Positions 24,589 through 33,077 of a stretch of DNA of 64,000 nucleotides are shown piece by piece. The notes beneath the pieces were generated by a model. That model had not been told where the DNA came from and did no database searches. It saw only the letters and a program-made list of their open reading frames with translations. Position numbers and translations under genes: made by a program. The first letter of the stretch is position 1, and each line of letters begins with the position of its first letter. The stretch comes from Lacicoccus halitifaciens (GTDB taxonomy: Bacteria > Bacillota > Bacilli > Staphylococcales > Salinicoccaceae). The stretch is from the NCBI RefSeq assembly GCF_040544485.1, contig NZ_JBDZDV010000008.1, forward strand, positions 99,179-163,178. The letters are read 5' to 3'.

Positions 24589-24877
24589 ACAACTCACACT
24601 CCAATACTCAATAGATTTGTATCATTAGTATACCCCATGTGGGACACTTTGTAACCATCCTCAGGGATGATTCGAGTGCTTCTACTAACTTACAAATCAT
24701 ATTATATAGGTCGAACATTAAAATAAAATGAGAAAACGTTAATAATCACACAAAAATTTAGAAAATTTTATTTTTGTCAAATTTGACAGAAATGCGACTG
24801 TATTGCAGTTATCGGTGTTTTTTATTATCATTGCAGTAATGGATCAGATTGATTAGTCAATAAGGAAGGTAGCTAAA
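24589..24877. promoter_or_regulatory. Divergent spx/trpS intergenic region
   Basis: For spx: minus-strand -10 TATACT at 24627-24632 with a weak -35 (GTTACA at 24650-24655). For trpS: -35 TTGACA at 24783-24788 and a weak extended -10 (TGC then AGTTAT at 24807-24812). The region is very AT-rich. No T-box consensus (AGGGTGGNACCGCG) is present before trpS, so charging-dependent control of that kind is not supported. Confidence 0.5.
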
Positions 24878-25876
24878 ATGAAAACATTATTCTCAGGCGT
24901 ACAACCGAGCGGCATACCGACGATCGGAAATTACTTAGGTGCATACAAGCAGTTCACCGAACTCCAGCATGAATACGACTCCTACTTCTGCATCGTCGAC
25001 CAGCACGCGATCACCGTGCCGCAGGACAGGTTGAAATTAAGGGAGAACACCAAGACACTCGCAGCGATTTACCTCGCATCAGGCCTCGATCCGGATAAGA
25101 TCACTCTTTTCGTCCAGAGTGAGGTTTCCGCACATGCGAAAGCCGCATGGATGCTGCAGTGCGTCACTTATATCGGCGAACTCGAGCGCATGACGCAGTA
25201 CAAGGATAAGGCCAGGAAACAGAGCGCCAAGGAAGGCATTAATGCCGGGCTCCTCACCTACCCGACCCTGATGGCTGCAGATATTCTGCTTTACGGTGCA
25301 AGCATCGTGCCGGTCGGCGACGACCAGAACCAGCATCTGGAGCTTACGCGCACATTGGCCGAGCGATTCAACAACCGCTACAACGATATTTTCACGGTTC
25401 CGGAAGTGAAGCTCCCTGAAGTCGGCGGCAGAATCATGAGCCTGAACGAACCGACGAAGAAGATGAGCAAAAGTGATGATAATGCGAAATCATACATCTC
25501 ACTCCTCGACAATCCGAAGACCGCTGCGAAGAAAATCCGCAGTGCCGTCACCGATTCCGGCTCGGAAATCATTTTCGACAAGGAAAACAAGCCGGGGATT
25601 TCAAACCTCCTTGTGATTTACAGCGGCCTGACCGGCAGGAGCATCAAGGATCTCGAAGCCGAGTTTGAAGGCAGAAGCTACGGTGAATTCAAGACCGCCC
25701 TCGGCGAAGTGGTCGAGTCGTTCCTGACCGACTTCCAGGAACGCGTCAATGAATACGTCGAATCCGGACGCATCGACGACATCCTGGATGAAGGACGCGA
25801 GCGCGCGTCGCGGAAAGCCGATAAGATGGTCGAAAAGATGGAGCGCGCGATGGGGCTCGGCAGGAAGAAAAGATAA
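24878..25876 (+). CDS. trpS: Tryptophan--tRNA ligase
   Basis: This 332-residue class I aminoacyl-tRNA synthetase charges tRNA-Trp. It has the HIGH-equivalent PSGIPTIGNYLGA (residues 10-22), the KMSKS loop (KKMSKSDDNA near residue 193) and the tryptophan-adenylate pocket region VGDDQNQHLELTR near residue 147. The start ATG follows AAGGAAGG. It is monocistronic, divergent from spx, and ends in a strong terminator followed by repeat array 3. Confidence 0.97.
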   Translation: MKTLFSGVQPSGIPTIGNYLGAYKQFTELQHEYDSYFCIVDQHAITVPQDRLKLRENTKTLAAIYLASGLDPDKITLFVQSEVSAHAKAAWMLQCVTYIGELERMTQYKDKARKQSAKEGINAGLLTYPTLMAADILLYGASIVPVGDDQNQHLELTRTLAERFNNRYNDIFTVPEVKLPEVGGRIMSLNEPTKKMSKSDDNAKSYISLLDNPKTAAKKIRSAVTDSGSEIIFDKENKPGISNLLVIYSGLTGRSIKDLEAEFEGRSYGEFKTALGEVVESFLTDFQERVNEYVESGRIDDILDEGRERASRKADKMVEKMERAMGLGRKKR

Positions 25877-25903
25877 GTTTCTACTATATTATATATGTGG
25901 GGG

Positions 25904-25932
25904 CCGCACACCGGATGGTGTGCGGTTTTTTA
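25904..25932 (+). terminator. Intrinsic terminator of trpS
   Basis: CCGCACACC-GGAT-GGTGTGCGG followed by six Ts. It bounds repeat array 3 on its left. Confidence 0.93.
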
Positions 25933-25956
25933 TGCGTTGTGGGAGTGTGATGCTGG

Positions 25957-26245
25957 TTAACGGACCGTCCAGGGATGTGCGATGAGCTGTTGGGGGTTCT
26001 ATCGGCCAAACCAGCTATCACTTGGCTGATAGGGTCGGTCTACCGGTCAAACCAGCTATCACTTGGCCGATAGGGTCGGTCTACCGGCCAAACCAGCGCA
26101 CACTTGGCCGATAGGGTCGGTCTACCGGCCAAACCAGCGCACACTTGGCCGATAGGGGCAGTCTATCGGCCGAACCAGCGCACACTTGGCCGATAGGGGC
26201 AACCTACCGGCCAAACCACGCACTCAGTGAGCGATGGGGCACTTT
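25957..26245. repeat. Intergenic tandem array 3: one A unit and six B units (41-bp period)
   Basis: One A unit starts at 25957. B units start at 26000, 26041, 26082, 26123, 26164 and 26205, exactly 41 bp apart. In this copy the linker base after the right arm is A instead of G, so the stem extends outwards to CTATCGG.../...CCGATAG in the unit at 26164. The last unit is a hybrid, with a B left arm and a B' right end (TGAGCGAT). The array lies exactly between the facing trpS and fabF terminators. Confidence 0.95.
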
Positions 26246-26257
26246 ATTCACCCAAAT

Positions 26258-26289
26258 AAAAAACCTCCTCCCGCAAAAACGGGAGGAGG
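26258..26289 (-). terminator. Intrinsic terminator of fabHF
   Basis: CCTCCTCCCG-CAAAAA-CGGGAGGAGG with a run of As on the plus-strand left (Ts for minus-strand transcription). Confidence 0.93.
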
Positions 26290-26307
26290 CCCTCATCTAT
26301 CAATCAA

Positions 26308-27546
26308 TTACTCGTACTTTTTGAAAAGCAGTGATGCGTTGTGGCCGCCGAAGCCTAGGTTGTTGCTCAGTGCGTATTTGAAGTCGCCTTCCGCGACACC
26401 GTCCGGTAAGTAGTTCAGATCACATTCCGGATCCGGGTTGCGCAGGTTGATCGTCGGGTGCACTTTGCCGTGCTGCAGGCTCAGTGACGAGATGATCGCT
26501 TCGACTGCGCCGGTTGCACCGAGCAGGTGGCCGGTCATGGATTTAGTCGAGTTGACGAGCAGCTTGTGCGCATGATCGCCGAACACCGTCTTCAATGCCA
26601 GTGTCTCGTAAAGGTCATTGTACGCCGTGCTTGTACCGTGGGCGTTGACGTAGTCGACCTCTTCAGGCTCGACGCCTGCATCTTTCAGTGCTTCCTGTAT
26701 CGCACGGGCACCGCCTTCGCCGTTTTCAGCCGGTGCGGTGATGTGGTATGCATCTCCCGTCATGCCGTAGCCGACGATTTCTGCATAGATGTTTGCACCG
26801 CGTGCGAGTGCGTGCTCCAATTCTTCAATCACAACAACGCCTGCACCTTCGCCCATGACGAAACCGTCACGGTCTTTTGAGAAAGGTACGGATGCGTTAT
26901 CCCGGTCTTCTGAAGTGGAGAGCGCCCTGCTCGACTGGAATCCAGCCATGCCCATTTCAGTGATCGGCGCTTCTGTACCGCCTGTGATCATTGCGTCGGC
27001 CTGGCCGCGCTCAATGATTTTAAAAGCATCGCCGATCGAGTTCGTGCCTGTGGCACAAGCCGTCACCGTTGCACCGTTCGGGCCTTTTGCACCGTGGCGG
27101 ATGGATACCTGGCCGCTTGCCATATCCGGTATCATCATCGGTACGAAGAACGGGCTCACCCTTCTTGGTCCTCTTTCGTACAATACTTTAAAACCGTCCT
27201 GCAGAGCCTGGATGCCGCCGATGCCGGATCCGATCCATACACCGATGCGTTCTGCATTCTCATCATTTATTTCAAGTCCGGAATCCTTGACCGCTTCGTC
27301 GGATGCCACGACCGCATACTGTGTGAAGCGGTCCATCCTCCTGGATTCTTTTTTATCGATGTAATCCTCGATATTGAAATCCTTCAACTCACCGGCAACA
27401 TGAACGTTGAACTCACTGTTGTCGAATCGGGTGAGCTTATCAATCCCGTTAACACCTTTCAGTGCATTTTCCCATGTCTCTTTTGCTGTATTTCCAATCG
27501 GCGTCAACGCACCGATACCTGTTATTACGACTCTTCGCTTAGTCAT
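26308..27546 (-). CDS. fabF: 3-oxoacyl-[ACP] synthase II (FabF)
   Basis: This 412-residue condensing enzyme extends acyl-ACP with malonyl-ACP. The catalytic triad is visible: C164 in TACATG, H303 in NAHGTST and H340 in SMTGHLLGATG. The start ATG follows AGGAGGAGAC, which lies inside the end of fabH (8-base overlap). It is the second gene of the fabHF operon controlled by a FapR operator. Confidence 0.97.
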   Translation of the reverse strand: MTKRRVVITGIGALTPIGNTAKETWENALKGVNGIDKLTRFDNSEFNVHVAGELKDFNIEDYIDKKESRRMDRFTQYAVVASDEAVKDSGLEINDENAERIGVWIGSGIGGIQALQDGFKVLYERGPRRVSPFFVPMMIPDMASGQVSIRHGAKGPNGATVTACATGTNSIGDAFKIIERGQADAMITGGTEAPITEMGMAGFQSSRALSTSEDRDNASVPFSKDRDGFVMGEGAGVVVIEELEHALARGANIYAEIVGYGMTGDAYHITAPAENGEGGARAIQEALKDAGVEPEEVDYVNAHGTSTAYNDLYETLALKTVFGDHAHKLLVNSTKSMTGHLLGATGAVEAIISSLSLQHGKVHPTINLRNPDPECDLNYLPDGVAEGDFKYALSNNLGFGGHNASLLFKKYE

Positions 27547-28504
27547 GTGTCTCCTCCTTATTCTTACCCCAAGTTAAGCAAATTGCCCCCCATGTCAGTC
27601 CGCCGCCAAAACCGACCAGCACGAGGTTGTCTCCTGCCTTTATTTTACCATTTTTCAGCTCATGTTGAATACTGAGAGGTATGGAAGCTGCAGAAGTATT
27701 TCCATATTTATCTATTGTACAGCTCATCCGCTCTTTCGGCATCTTCATCCGTTCCCTTGCAGCGTCCATGATGCGGATGTTTGCCTGATGCGGTACGAGC
27801 ATATCGATGTCTTCATTCGTAAAGCCTGCTTTTTCGGTGACGTTCACGCTGGATTCGCCCATCTGGCGCACCGCGAACTTGAACACTTCACGGCCGTTCA
27901 TGCGCAGCTTACCGTCATCCTTATGGTCGTAAAGATACTGTCCGCCGCTGCCTTTGCTGCCGAGTTCAAAGGACTTGATGCCAAATCCTTCAGCCACTTC
28001 GCCCAGTACGGCAGCACCTGCCCCGTCACCGAAGAGGACTGCCGTCGAACGGTCCGTGAAATCCGTGATTTTAGAGAGTTTATCGACGCCTACCACCAGT
28101 ACGTTCTTATAAGTGCCTGCCTGGATGAACTGGCTCGCCGTCACCATGCTGTAAATGAACCCGGTGCATGCTGCCAGCTGATCCATGGACGGTACATTGT
28201 TCAATCCGAGCCTGTCCTGGATGATATTGGCAACTGCCGGGAAACGGTGGTCGCCTGTGGATGTCGCGACGATGACCAGGTCTATGTCCTCTTTGCCGAC
28301 GCCGGAATCTTCAAGTGCACGTTCTGCCGCAATCACCGCCATATCGGAAGTGTCCATATCATCTTCAGCAAACCTGCGCTCTTTTATGCCGGTCATTTCA
28401 GTAATCCATTCATCTGAAGTATCCAGAATTTTTTCGAAATCAAAGTTCGTGAACACTTTATCAGGGACATAAGTGCCCAGTCCCAACACGCCTACATTCT
28501 TCAT
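27539..28504 (-). CDS. fabH: 3-oxoacyl-[ACP] synthase III (FabH)
   Basis: This 321-residue enzyme starts fatty-acid synthesis by joining acyl-CoA and malonyl-ACP. The triad is C113 (AACTGFIY), H239 (VPHQANIR) and N269 (YGNTSAAS). It is the first gene of fabHF; the promoter just upstream has a FapR box, as for fabI. The start ATG (MKNVGVLGLGTYVP) is preceded by AAGGTGTGG, a modest ribosome site. Confidence 0.97.
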   Translation of the reverse strand: MKNVGVLGLGTYVPDKVFTNFDFEKILDTSDEWITEMTGIKERRFAEDDMDTSDMAVIAAERALEDSGVGKEDIDLVIVATSTGDHRFPAVANIIQDRLGLNNVPSMDQLAACTGFIYSMVTASQFIQAGTYKNVLVVGVDKLSKITDFTDRSTAVLFGDGAGAAVLGEVAEGFGIKSFELGSKGSGGQYLYDHKDDGKLRMNGREVFKFAVRQMGESSVNVTEKAGFTNEDIDMLVPHQANIRIMDAARERMKMPKERMSCTIDKYGNTSAASIPLSIQHELKNGKIKAGDNLVLVGFGGGLTWGAICLTWGKNKEETHD

Positions 28505-28531
28505 TTGACCACACCTTATTTATAATCTCAT

Positions 28532-28573
28532 ATTATCACTAGGTACTAATTTATCATAAATTCACATTTTCCA
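28532..28573 (-). promoter_or_regulatory. fabHF promoter with FapR operator
   Basis: On the minus strand ATTAGTA-CCTAG-TGATAAT (28532-28550) matches the FapR box with six of seven arm positions paired. A -10 TAAATT overlaps its first arm and a -35 TTGTGG lies 17 bases upstream. The layout is the same as at fabI, with an identical -10. Confidence 0.82.
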
Positions 28574-28577
28574 CAAT

Positions 28578-28607
28578 AAAAAAAGCACCCACATTTCTGT
28601 GGATGCT
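28578..28607 (-). terminator. Intrinsic terminator of oppA
   Basis: AGCACCCACA-TTTC-TGTGGATGCT (one mismatch) with a run of As on the plus-strand left (Ts for minus-strand transcription). It lies just upstream of the fabHF promoter. Confidence 0.85.
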
Positions 28608-28618
28608 CATGTATTCCG

Positions 28619-30520
28619 TTATTCAGAGAGACCTACCTGGTACAGTCCGCCACTGGATTTAGGGTTGAAGCCTTCAGGATCATGTCCGAATTCTTCACTC
28701 CAGCCGACGACGTTTTCACGTACAGGTGTGACATATGCACGGTAAAGTGTCGGTGCAACCGGGATTTCCTCGACCATCAGTTCCTGCCACTCGTGGTAAA
28801 TTTCTGTACGGGTATCAGTATCGAGTGCTTCCTCGGAGTTGCCTCTTTCAATCAGCTCAGTGCTCTCCTCAGTTTCGTAACGTGGATAGTTGAATGGTGC
28901 CTCAGGGCCGTACAGGCCGGCAGGATCAACATCCGTTCCTACGCCCCATGCACCCTGGTAGATATCGATTGCAGGGTCGTCATTTTCAACCATGTCATAG
29001 AATGTGTTGAACTCGATCAGGCGGCCGTTCGTTTTGACAACATTCAGGCCGACTTCTCTCCATGACTGGATGTAGTAGTTTGCGAGCGGTTCAGCAACGT
29101 CGCCGCCGCTCATTGATGCCATCTGGATTTCAAGCGGCTCGCCGTTTGGATCTTCGCGGAGTCCGTCGCCATCGACATCTTCATAACCTGCTTCATCGAG
29201 AATCCGCTCCGCTTCTTCCGGATCATATTCAGGCACGTCGAGATCGTCCTTATGGAATGCTGCATGATATGGCGTGATCAGTGAAGTCGCTTTCCAGCGC
29301 AGACCGTTGTAGAACTGCTCGCCGACTGCGTCATTGTCCATTGCATGCCACATTGCGCGGCGGAGTTCAACATCGCCCATCTTCATATCTTCAGGCATGT
29401 AGTTCACCCTGTTTTCTTCTGCATCCCATTCACCGAGTTTGAACCCGATGTAAGTGTAAGCTGCATCAAGCTGTGCCAGCCATTCCACACCGTCCATATC
29501 CGCAACATCCGGATACTGGTCAGTCGGGAATGAAAGTGCCACATCGATATTGCCGGATTCCACAGCATTGGCAATTGATGAAGGTGGAACAACTTCTACA
29601 TTGATGCCGTCCAGTTGAGGCTCGCCTCTCCAGTAATCTTCAAACTTCGTCAGGACAATCGCCTCACCCGGTGTGATGGATTCGACCTGGTATGCACCGA
29701 TTCCGATCGGGTTTTCACGTGTCTGCTCTGCGTTTGGCATATCCGCCACTTCCACACCTTCATAGTGATGTTCCGGGAATGCATAGAACCAGAAACCACC
29801 GTTTGTCAGTGAAGGTGCAAGTTCTGTATAAGTGAATACCGCCGTCTGATCGTCGATGATCTCGATGCCCGAGATTTCATCCGCTTCACCGGCTTTGTAT
29901 TCGTTGTAGCCTTCGATCAGTGTGAAGCCGTCCGTCGTACCGCGGACACCTTCATAATCCGGGTGACCGATCACTTCATAGGAAGCGACATAGTCGGAGA
30001 TCTTCAAAGGCTCCCCGTCATGCCATGTCACGCCGTCGCGCACTGTGAATGTGACTGTATTGTCCTCTTCGTTCATCTCGTATGTGATCGCGCCGTCATT
30101 CGTCGCAATCTGGTTCTCATCGAATGTGAAGACCGACTCGTCAAAGAACTCGATCATTTCAGCATCCGGTGCACCTGAGTAGAATGCCCAGTTCAATGTA
30201 CCTTCAAAAGGTGTATCGGAACTGTAACCGACGTTAAGCGTACCTTCCCCTGTCGGTTCGGAATCATTGGATACAACCTGTGGGAAATCTTCATAGTTGT
30301 AGACCTGGCTGCCGTCCGCCGATCCTTCATCCGCAGACTCACCGTCCTCCCCTTCTTCAGTTCCTTCTTCAGCACCCTCTTCGGTGCCTTCTTCAGTCGA
30401 TGTATCAGAGTCCCCGGAATCTTCCCCCGAGTCCCCTCCGTTGCCGCAGGCCGCAAGAGCCAGGACGAAAACCAGCATCGTTAGAAACATTAATCTTGAC
30501 CACGAAAGTTTCGCCATCAT
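28619..30520 (-). CDS. oppA: Oligopeptide ABC transporter substrate-binding lipoprotein
   Basis: This 633-residue protein has a lipoprotein signal with lipobox LALAAC (Cys near residue 25). It is followed by about 45 residues of almost only E, D, G, S and T before the SBP_bac_5 domain (YSSDTPFEGTLNWAF onward, with the WHDGEPLKISDYVASYE signature near residue 167). It captures peptides outside the cell for the OppBCDF transporter. The acidic linker is a halophile-like trait. Two ATGs in tandem follow GGGGAGGAAAT; either could be used. It lies 457 bases after oppC with its own strong promoter, so binding protein can be made in excess. Confidence 0.93.
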   Translation of the reverse strand: MMAKLSWSRLMFLTMLVFVLALAACGNGGDSGEDSGDSDTSTEEGTEEGAEEGTEEGEDGESADEGSADGSQVYNYEDFPQVVSNDSEPTGEGTLNVGYSSDTPFEGTLNWAFYSGAPDAEMIEFFDESVFTFDENQIATNDGAITYEMNEEDNTVTFTVRDGVTWHDGEPLKISDYVASYEVIGHPDYEGVRGTTDGFTLIEGYNEYKAGEADEISGIEIIDDQTAVFTYTELAPSLTNGGFWFYAFPEHHYEGVEVADMPNAEQTRENPIGIGAYQVESITPGEAIVLTKFEDYWRGEPQLDGINVEVVPPSSIANAVESGNIDVALSFPTDQYPDVADMDGVEWLAQLDAAYTYIGFKLGEWDAEENRVNYMPEDMKMGDVELRRAMWHAMDNDAVGEQFYNGLRWKATSLITPYHAAFHKDDLDVPEYDPEEAERILDEAGYEDVDGDGLREDPNGEPLEIQMASMSGGDVAEPLANYYIQSWREVGLNVVKTNGRLIEFNTFYDMVENDDPAIDIYQGAWGVGTDVDPAGLYGPEAPFNYPRYETEESTELIERGNSEEALDTDTRTEIYHEWQELMVEEIPVAPTLYRAYVTPVRENVVGWSEEFGHDPEGFNPKSSGGLYQVGLSE

Positions 30521-30977
30521 ATTTCCTCCCCATTATAAGATTAAACTGAATATATACTAAAAGTTCAGTCCCCTGAATCTCAGTACCAGAAATCGGTTAA
30601 TAATTTCATGTTGATTTTCTGATTATGAAACCTTTGTAAAAATAATGTTATCACAATTATCTGAAAAAACAATATGCCATTCACCATTTTTGCCTTATAA
30701 ATATAATATTACACCATTATGTAGGCGGTCATTTATGCCATTGGCAAGCATGACCATCCGGATGCGATCTAAATTTTTGTAAAATTATATTTGTGCACCG
30801 TGATTGATTGAATTCAGATTTTTTGAACTTTCAGTGGATACAGCTTATAACCATTATAAATTGTTATAATTTGTATGTAAAGCGCTTTCAATGTTTTTAC
30901 TTAAATAATTTTCAAAATAATGGAACATCCGGCATGATGCGGAAAATGGCGGGAAGCCGCCGCCATTTCCCAATTGA
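30521..30977 (-). promoter_or_regulatory. oppC-oppA intergenic region with oppA promoter and cre-like site
   Basis: On the minus strand a near-consensus promoter has -35 TTTACA (30876-30881) and -10 TATAAT (30853-30858) with a 17-base spacer. A cre-like element, TGAAAGCGCTTTACA in minus orientation (30876-30890), covers the -35; its left half matches the CcpA consensus fully. The start would be near 30846, giving an AT-rich leader of about 325 bases in which I see no known RNA element. Catabolite control is inferred. Confidence 0.65.
30941..30970 (-). terminator. Hairpin after oppC, possible partial terminator
   Basis: GGAAATGGCGG and CCGCCATTTTCC (minus strand) pair with one bulge, 8 bases past the oppC stop, followed only by a weak T stretch. 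It may end or attenuate the oppDFBC message before the separate oppA promoter. Confidence 0.45.
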
Positions 30978-32093
30978 TCAGGCCTGCCTCTGCCTTGCAT
31001 CCCCTGCACGTCTCAGTGCTTCACCGATGTTGCGTACGCACAGCATCAGCAGCAAAATCATCAGTGCCGCAGGCAGCCAGATCCACCATCTGTTCTGCAG
31101 TGTCTGCGTCTGCGTGGCATAGGCGAGCAGTGTGCCGAGCGATGGATAGTCTTCCGGGAAGCCGAAGCCGAGGAACGACAGACCCGATTCGATGCCGATG
31201 TTTGCTGCAAGTGATAGCGTGGCGTTCACGATGATGATCCCCACCAGGTTAGGCATGAGCTGGCTGAAGATGATTTTGACAGGTGAACTGCCGAGCGTCT
31301 TCGATGCATTGATGTAATCCAATTCCTTTTCCTGCAGTGCCAGTGAACGGATCAGCCTTGCCGTACCCATCCACAGGAATGCCGCCATGATCGCACTGAA
31401 CGTCCAGATGTCATAGGACGGCACGATCGTGACAAATACGATGACGATCATCAGGAACGGCAGTACCAGGAAGAAGTCGACGACACGCATCAGGGCGTTG
31501 TCGAGCTGGCCGCCGAAGTATCCTGAAACGAGGCCGTAGACGATCCCGAAGCCGACGCTCATGAGTGTCACGAGGAATCCTATGGCAAGCGAGTTCCTGG
31601 TGCCGATGATCAGCTGTCCGAATATATCACGGCCGCCGTAGTCGGTCCCCAGCCTGAATTCTTCATTCGGCGGCTGGTTGATTGCAAACAGGTCGACGAA
31701 TACGATCTGCGCCTGGTCGAGGAACATCGTCAGGCCGAATACATAAGCCGTGATTGCAGTGAACAGGATCAGTGAAAATAGAGCGAGCTTGTCCGCTATC
31801 ATCTCCTGGACAATCACTTTCCATCCGGGCGTACTCTTCGGCAGCGTCTTGTAATCCAGACCACCGTGATCCCCCGCGCCCGGCGGCATATCGGATTTCA
31901 TATGCGTCGACATTTCCGTTCCGCCGTATATCCTGTCATCCCGTCTGTTTCCATAAGGATCGGCGCTGCCCGAATCGCGGCTCGTGCTCTGTTCGGCACT
32001 GGCCGCACGGTTCCTCCGGGCATCCTCTTTGCGAGATGCTTCAGTCTGAGCTTCGTGTTCTTCTTTATTCAAATCTTGATCTTTCCGACTCAT
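30978..32093 (-). CDS. oppC: Oligopeptide ABC transporter permease (OppC type) with hydrophilic N-terminal extension
   Basis: This 371-residue permease has six membrane helices and the inner-membrane transport loop (DYINASKTLGSSPVKIIFSQLMPN near residue 255) that contacts the ATPases. About 75 residues before the usual start are unusually polar and rich in R, E, D, S and A, with no hydrophobic segment. That extension is absent from typical OppC proteins of about 300 residues. It lies 15 bases after oppB. The family pairs with OppB to form the channel. Confidence 0.92.
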   Translation of the reverse strand: MSRKDQDLNKEEHEAQTEASRKEDARRNRAASAEQSTSRDSGSADPYGNRRDDRIYGGTEMSTHMKSDMPPGAGDHGGLDYKTLPKSTPGWKVIVQEMIADKLALFSLILFTAITAYVFGLTMFLDQAQIVFVDLFAINQPPNEEFRLGTDYGGRDIFGQLIIGTRNSLAIGFLVTLMSVGFGIVYGLVSGYFGGQLDNALMRVVDFFLVLPFLMIVIVFVTIVPSYDIWTFSAIMAAFLWMGTARLIRSLALQEKELDYINASKTLGSSPVKIIFSQLMPNLVGIIIVNATLSLAANIGIESGLSFLGFGFPEDYPSLGTLLAYATQTQTLQNRWWIWLPAALMILLLMLCVRNIGEALRRAGDARQRQA

Positions 32094-32108
32094 TTTACAT
32101 CCCCCTCC

Positions 32109-33071
32109 CTACTTAATCCTGATCCTTGGATCGACGATGCTCAAAATGATATCAGACAGCAATGCACCGAGGATTGTCAAAAATCCGTAAAATAAGATCA
32201 ATACGTTTGCGACACTGAAGTCACGCGTCGATATCGACTCGAGGAACAATGCGCCCATTCCCGGATACGCATAGACCCACTCGATGAAGATCGAACCCCC
32301 GAGCAGTCCGACGAGTTCATACCCGAAAAATGCAGCGATCGGGATGATGGCATTCCTGAAAATGTGCTTCAGGTACAATGCAGTCGATTTCACGCCTTTG
32401 GCGCGGGCGAGCATGACATAGTCCTTCTGCTGCGCTTCGATGACGCCGCTTCTGAGATACTGCACGGTGCCGACGAGGCCGATCAGGGCGATCGAGAAGC
32501 TCGGCAGTATCAGGTGGTTTATTTTGCTGAGTATATAATCGATGGAGCCGGGTTCAAGCCCCGCCCCGACGCTGCCATTGGTCGGAAACACCCCGAAATG
32601 GTAGCCGAAGATCCACAGCAGCACGAGGCCGAAGACGAACGTCGGCGTCGCGAAGCCCAAATATGTGTAGCCTGTGATCACGGAATCCAGAAGGGAGTCT
32701 TTGTAGCGGCCGGAAATGAGGCCGAGAGGAATCCCGATCAGATAGATGATGATCACAGAGAACAATGACAGCCAGACCGTGTTCATCAGACGGTCGCCGA
32801 TGACATCGAGCACCGGCCGCTGGTGGAAGATCGAGTTGCCGAAATCCCCCTGGAACATCGCTACGACCCAGTCCCTGTATTGTATGTACCATGGGTTATC
32901 AAGCCCGAGTGCTTCCCGGCGCGCCTGGATGGCCTCTGCAGGAATTGATGGATCGATCAGTCCGGACAATGCATCTCCCGGCATCAGCGAGCCCAGGAAA
33001 AAGACAAGGATGCTCAGCAGGACGAGCTGCGGAAAAGTGATCAGTAATCTTCTCAAAGTAAATTTAATCAT
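32109..33071 (-). CDS. oppB: Oligopeptide ABC transporter permease (OppB type)
   Basis: This 320-residue permease has an N-terminal helix (RRLLITFPQLVLLSILVFFLG), an extracytoplasmic loop with the family segment GLDNPWYIQYRDWV, and the coupling loop VIEAQQKDYVMLARAKGVKS near residue 213. It lies between the OppF ATPase gene (6 bases) and oppC. With OppC it forms the peptide channel across the membrane. Confidence 0.94.
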   Translation of the reverse strand: MIKFTLRRLLITFPQLVLLSILVFFLGSLMPGDALSGLIDPSIPAEAIQARREALGLDNPWYIQYRDWVVAMFQGDFGNSIFHQRPVLDVIGDRLMNTVWLSLFSVIIIYLIGIPLGLISGRYKDSLLDSVITGYTYLGFATPTFVFGLVLLWIFGYHFGVFPTNGSVGAGLEPGSIDYILSKINHLILPSFSIALIGLVGTVQYLRSGVIEAQQKDYVMLARAKGVKSTALYLKHIFRNAIIPIAAFFGYELVGLLGGSIFIEWVYAYPGMGALFLESISTRDFSVANVLILFYGFLTILGALLSDIILSIVDPRIRIK

Positions 33072-33077
33072 GGCTCA

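Noticed and set aside
24598..24877. T-box leader before trpS
   Set aside because: No AGGGTGGNACCGCG antiterminator sequence or leader terminator was found.
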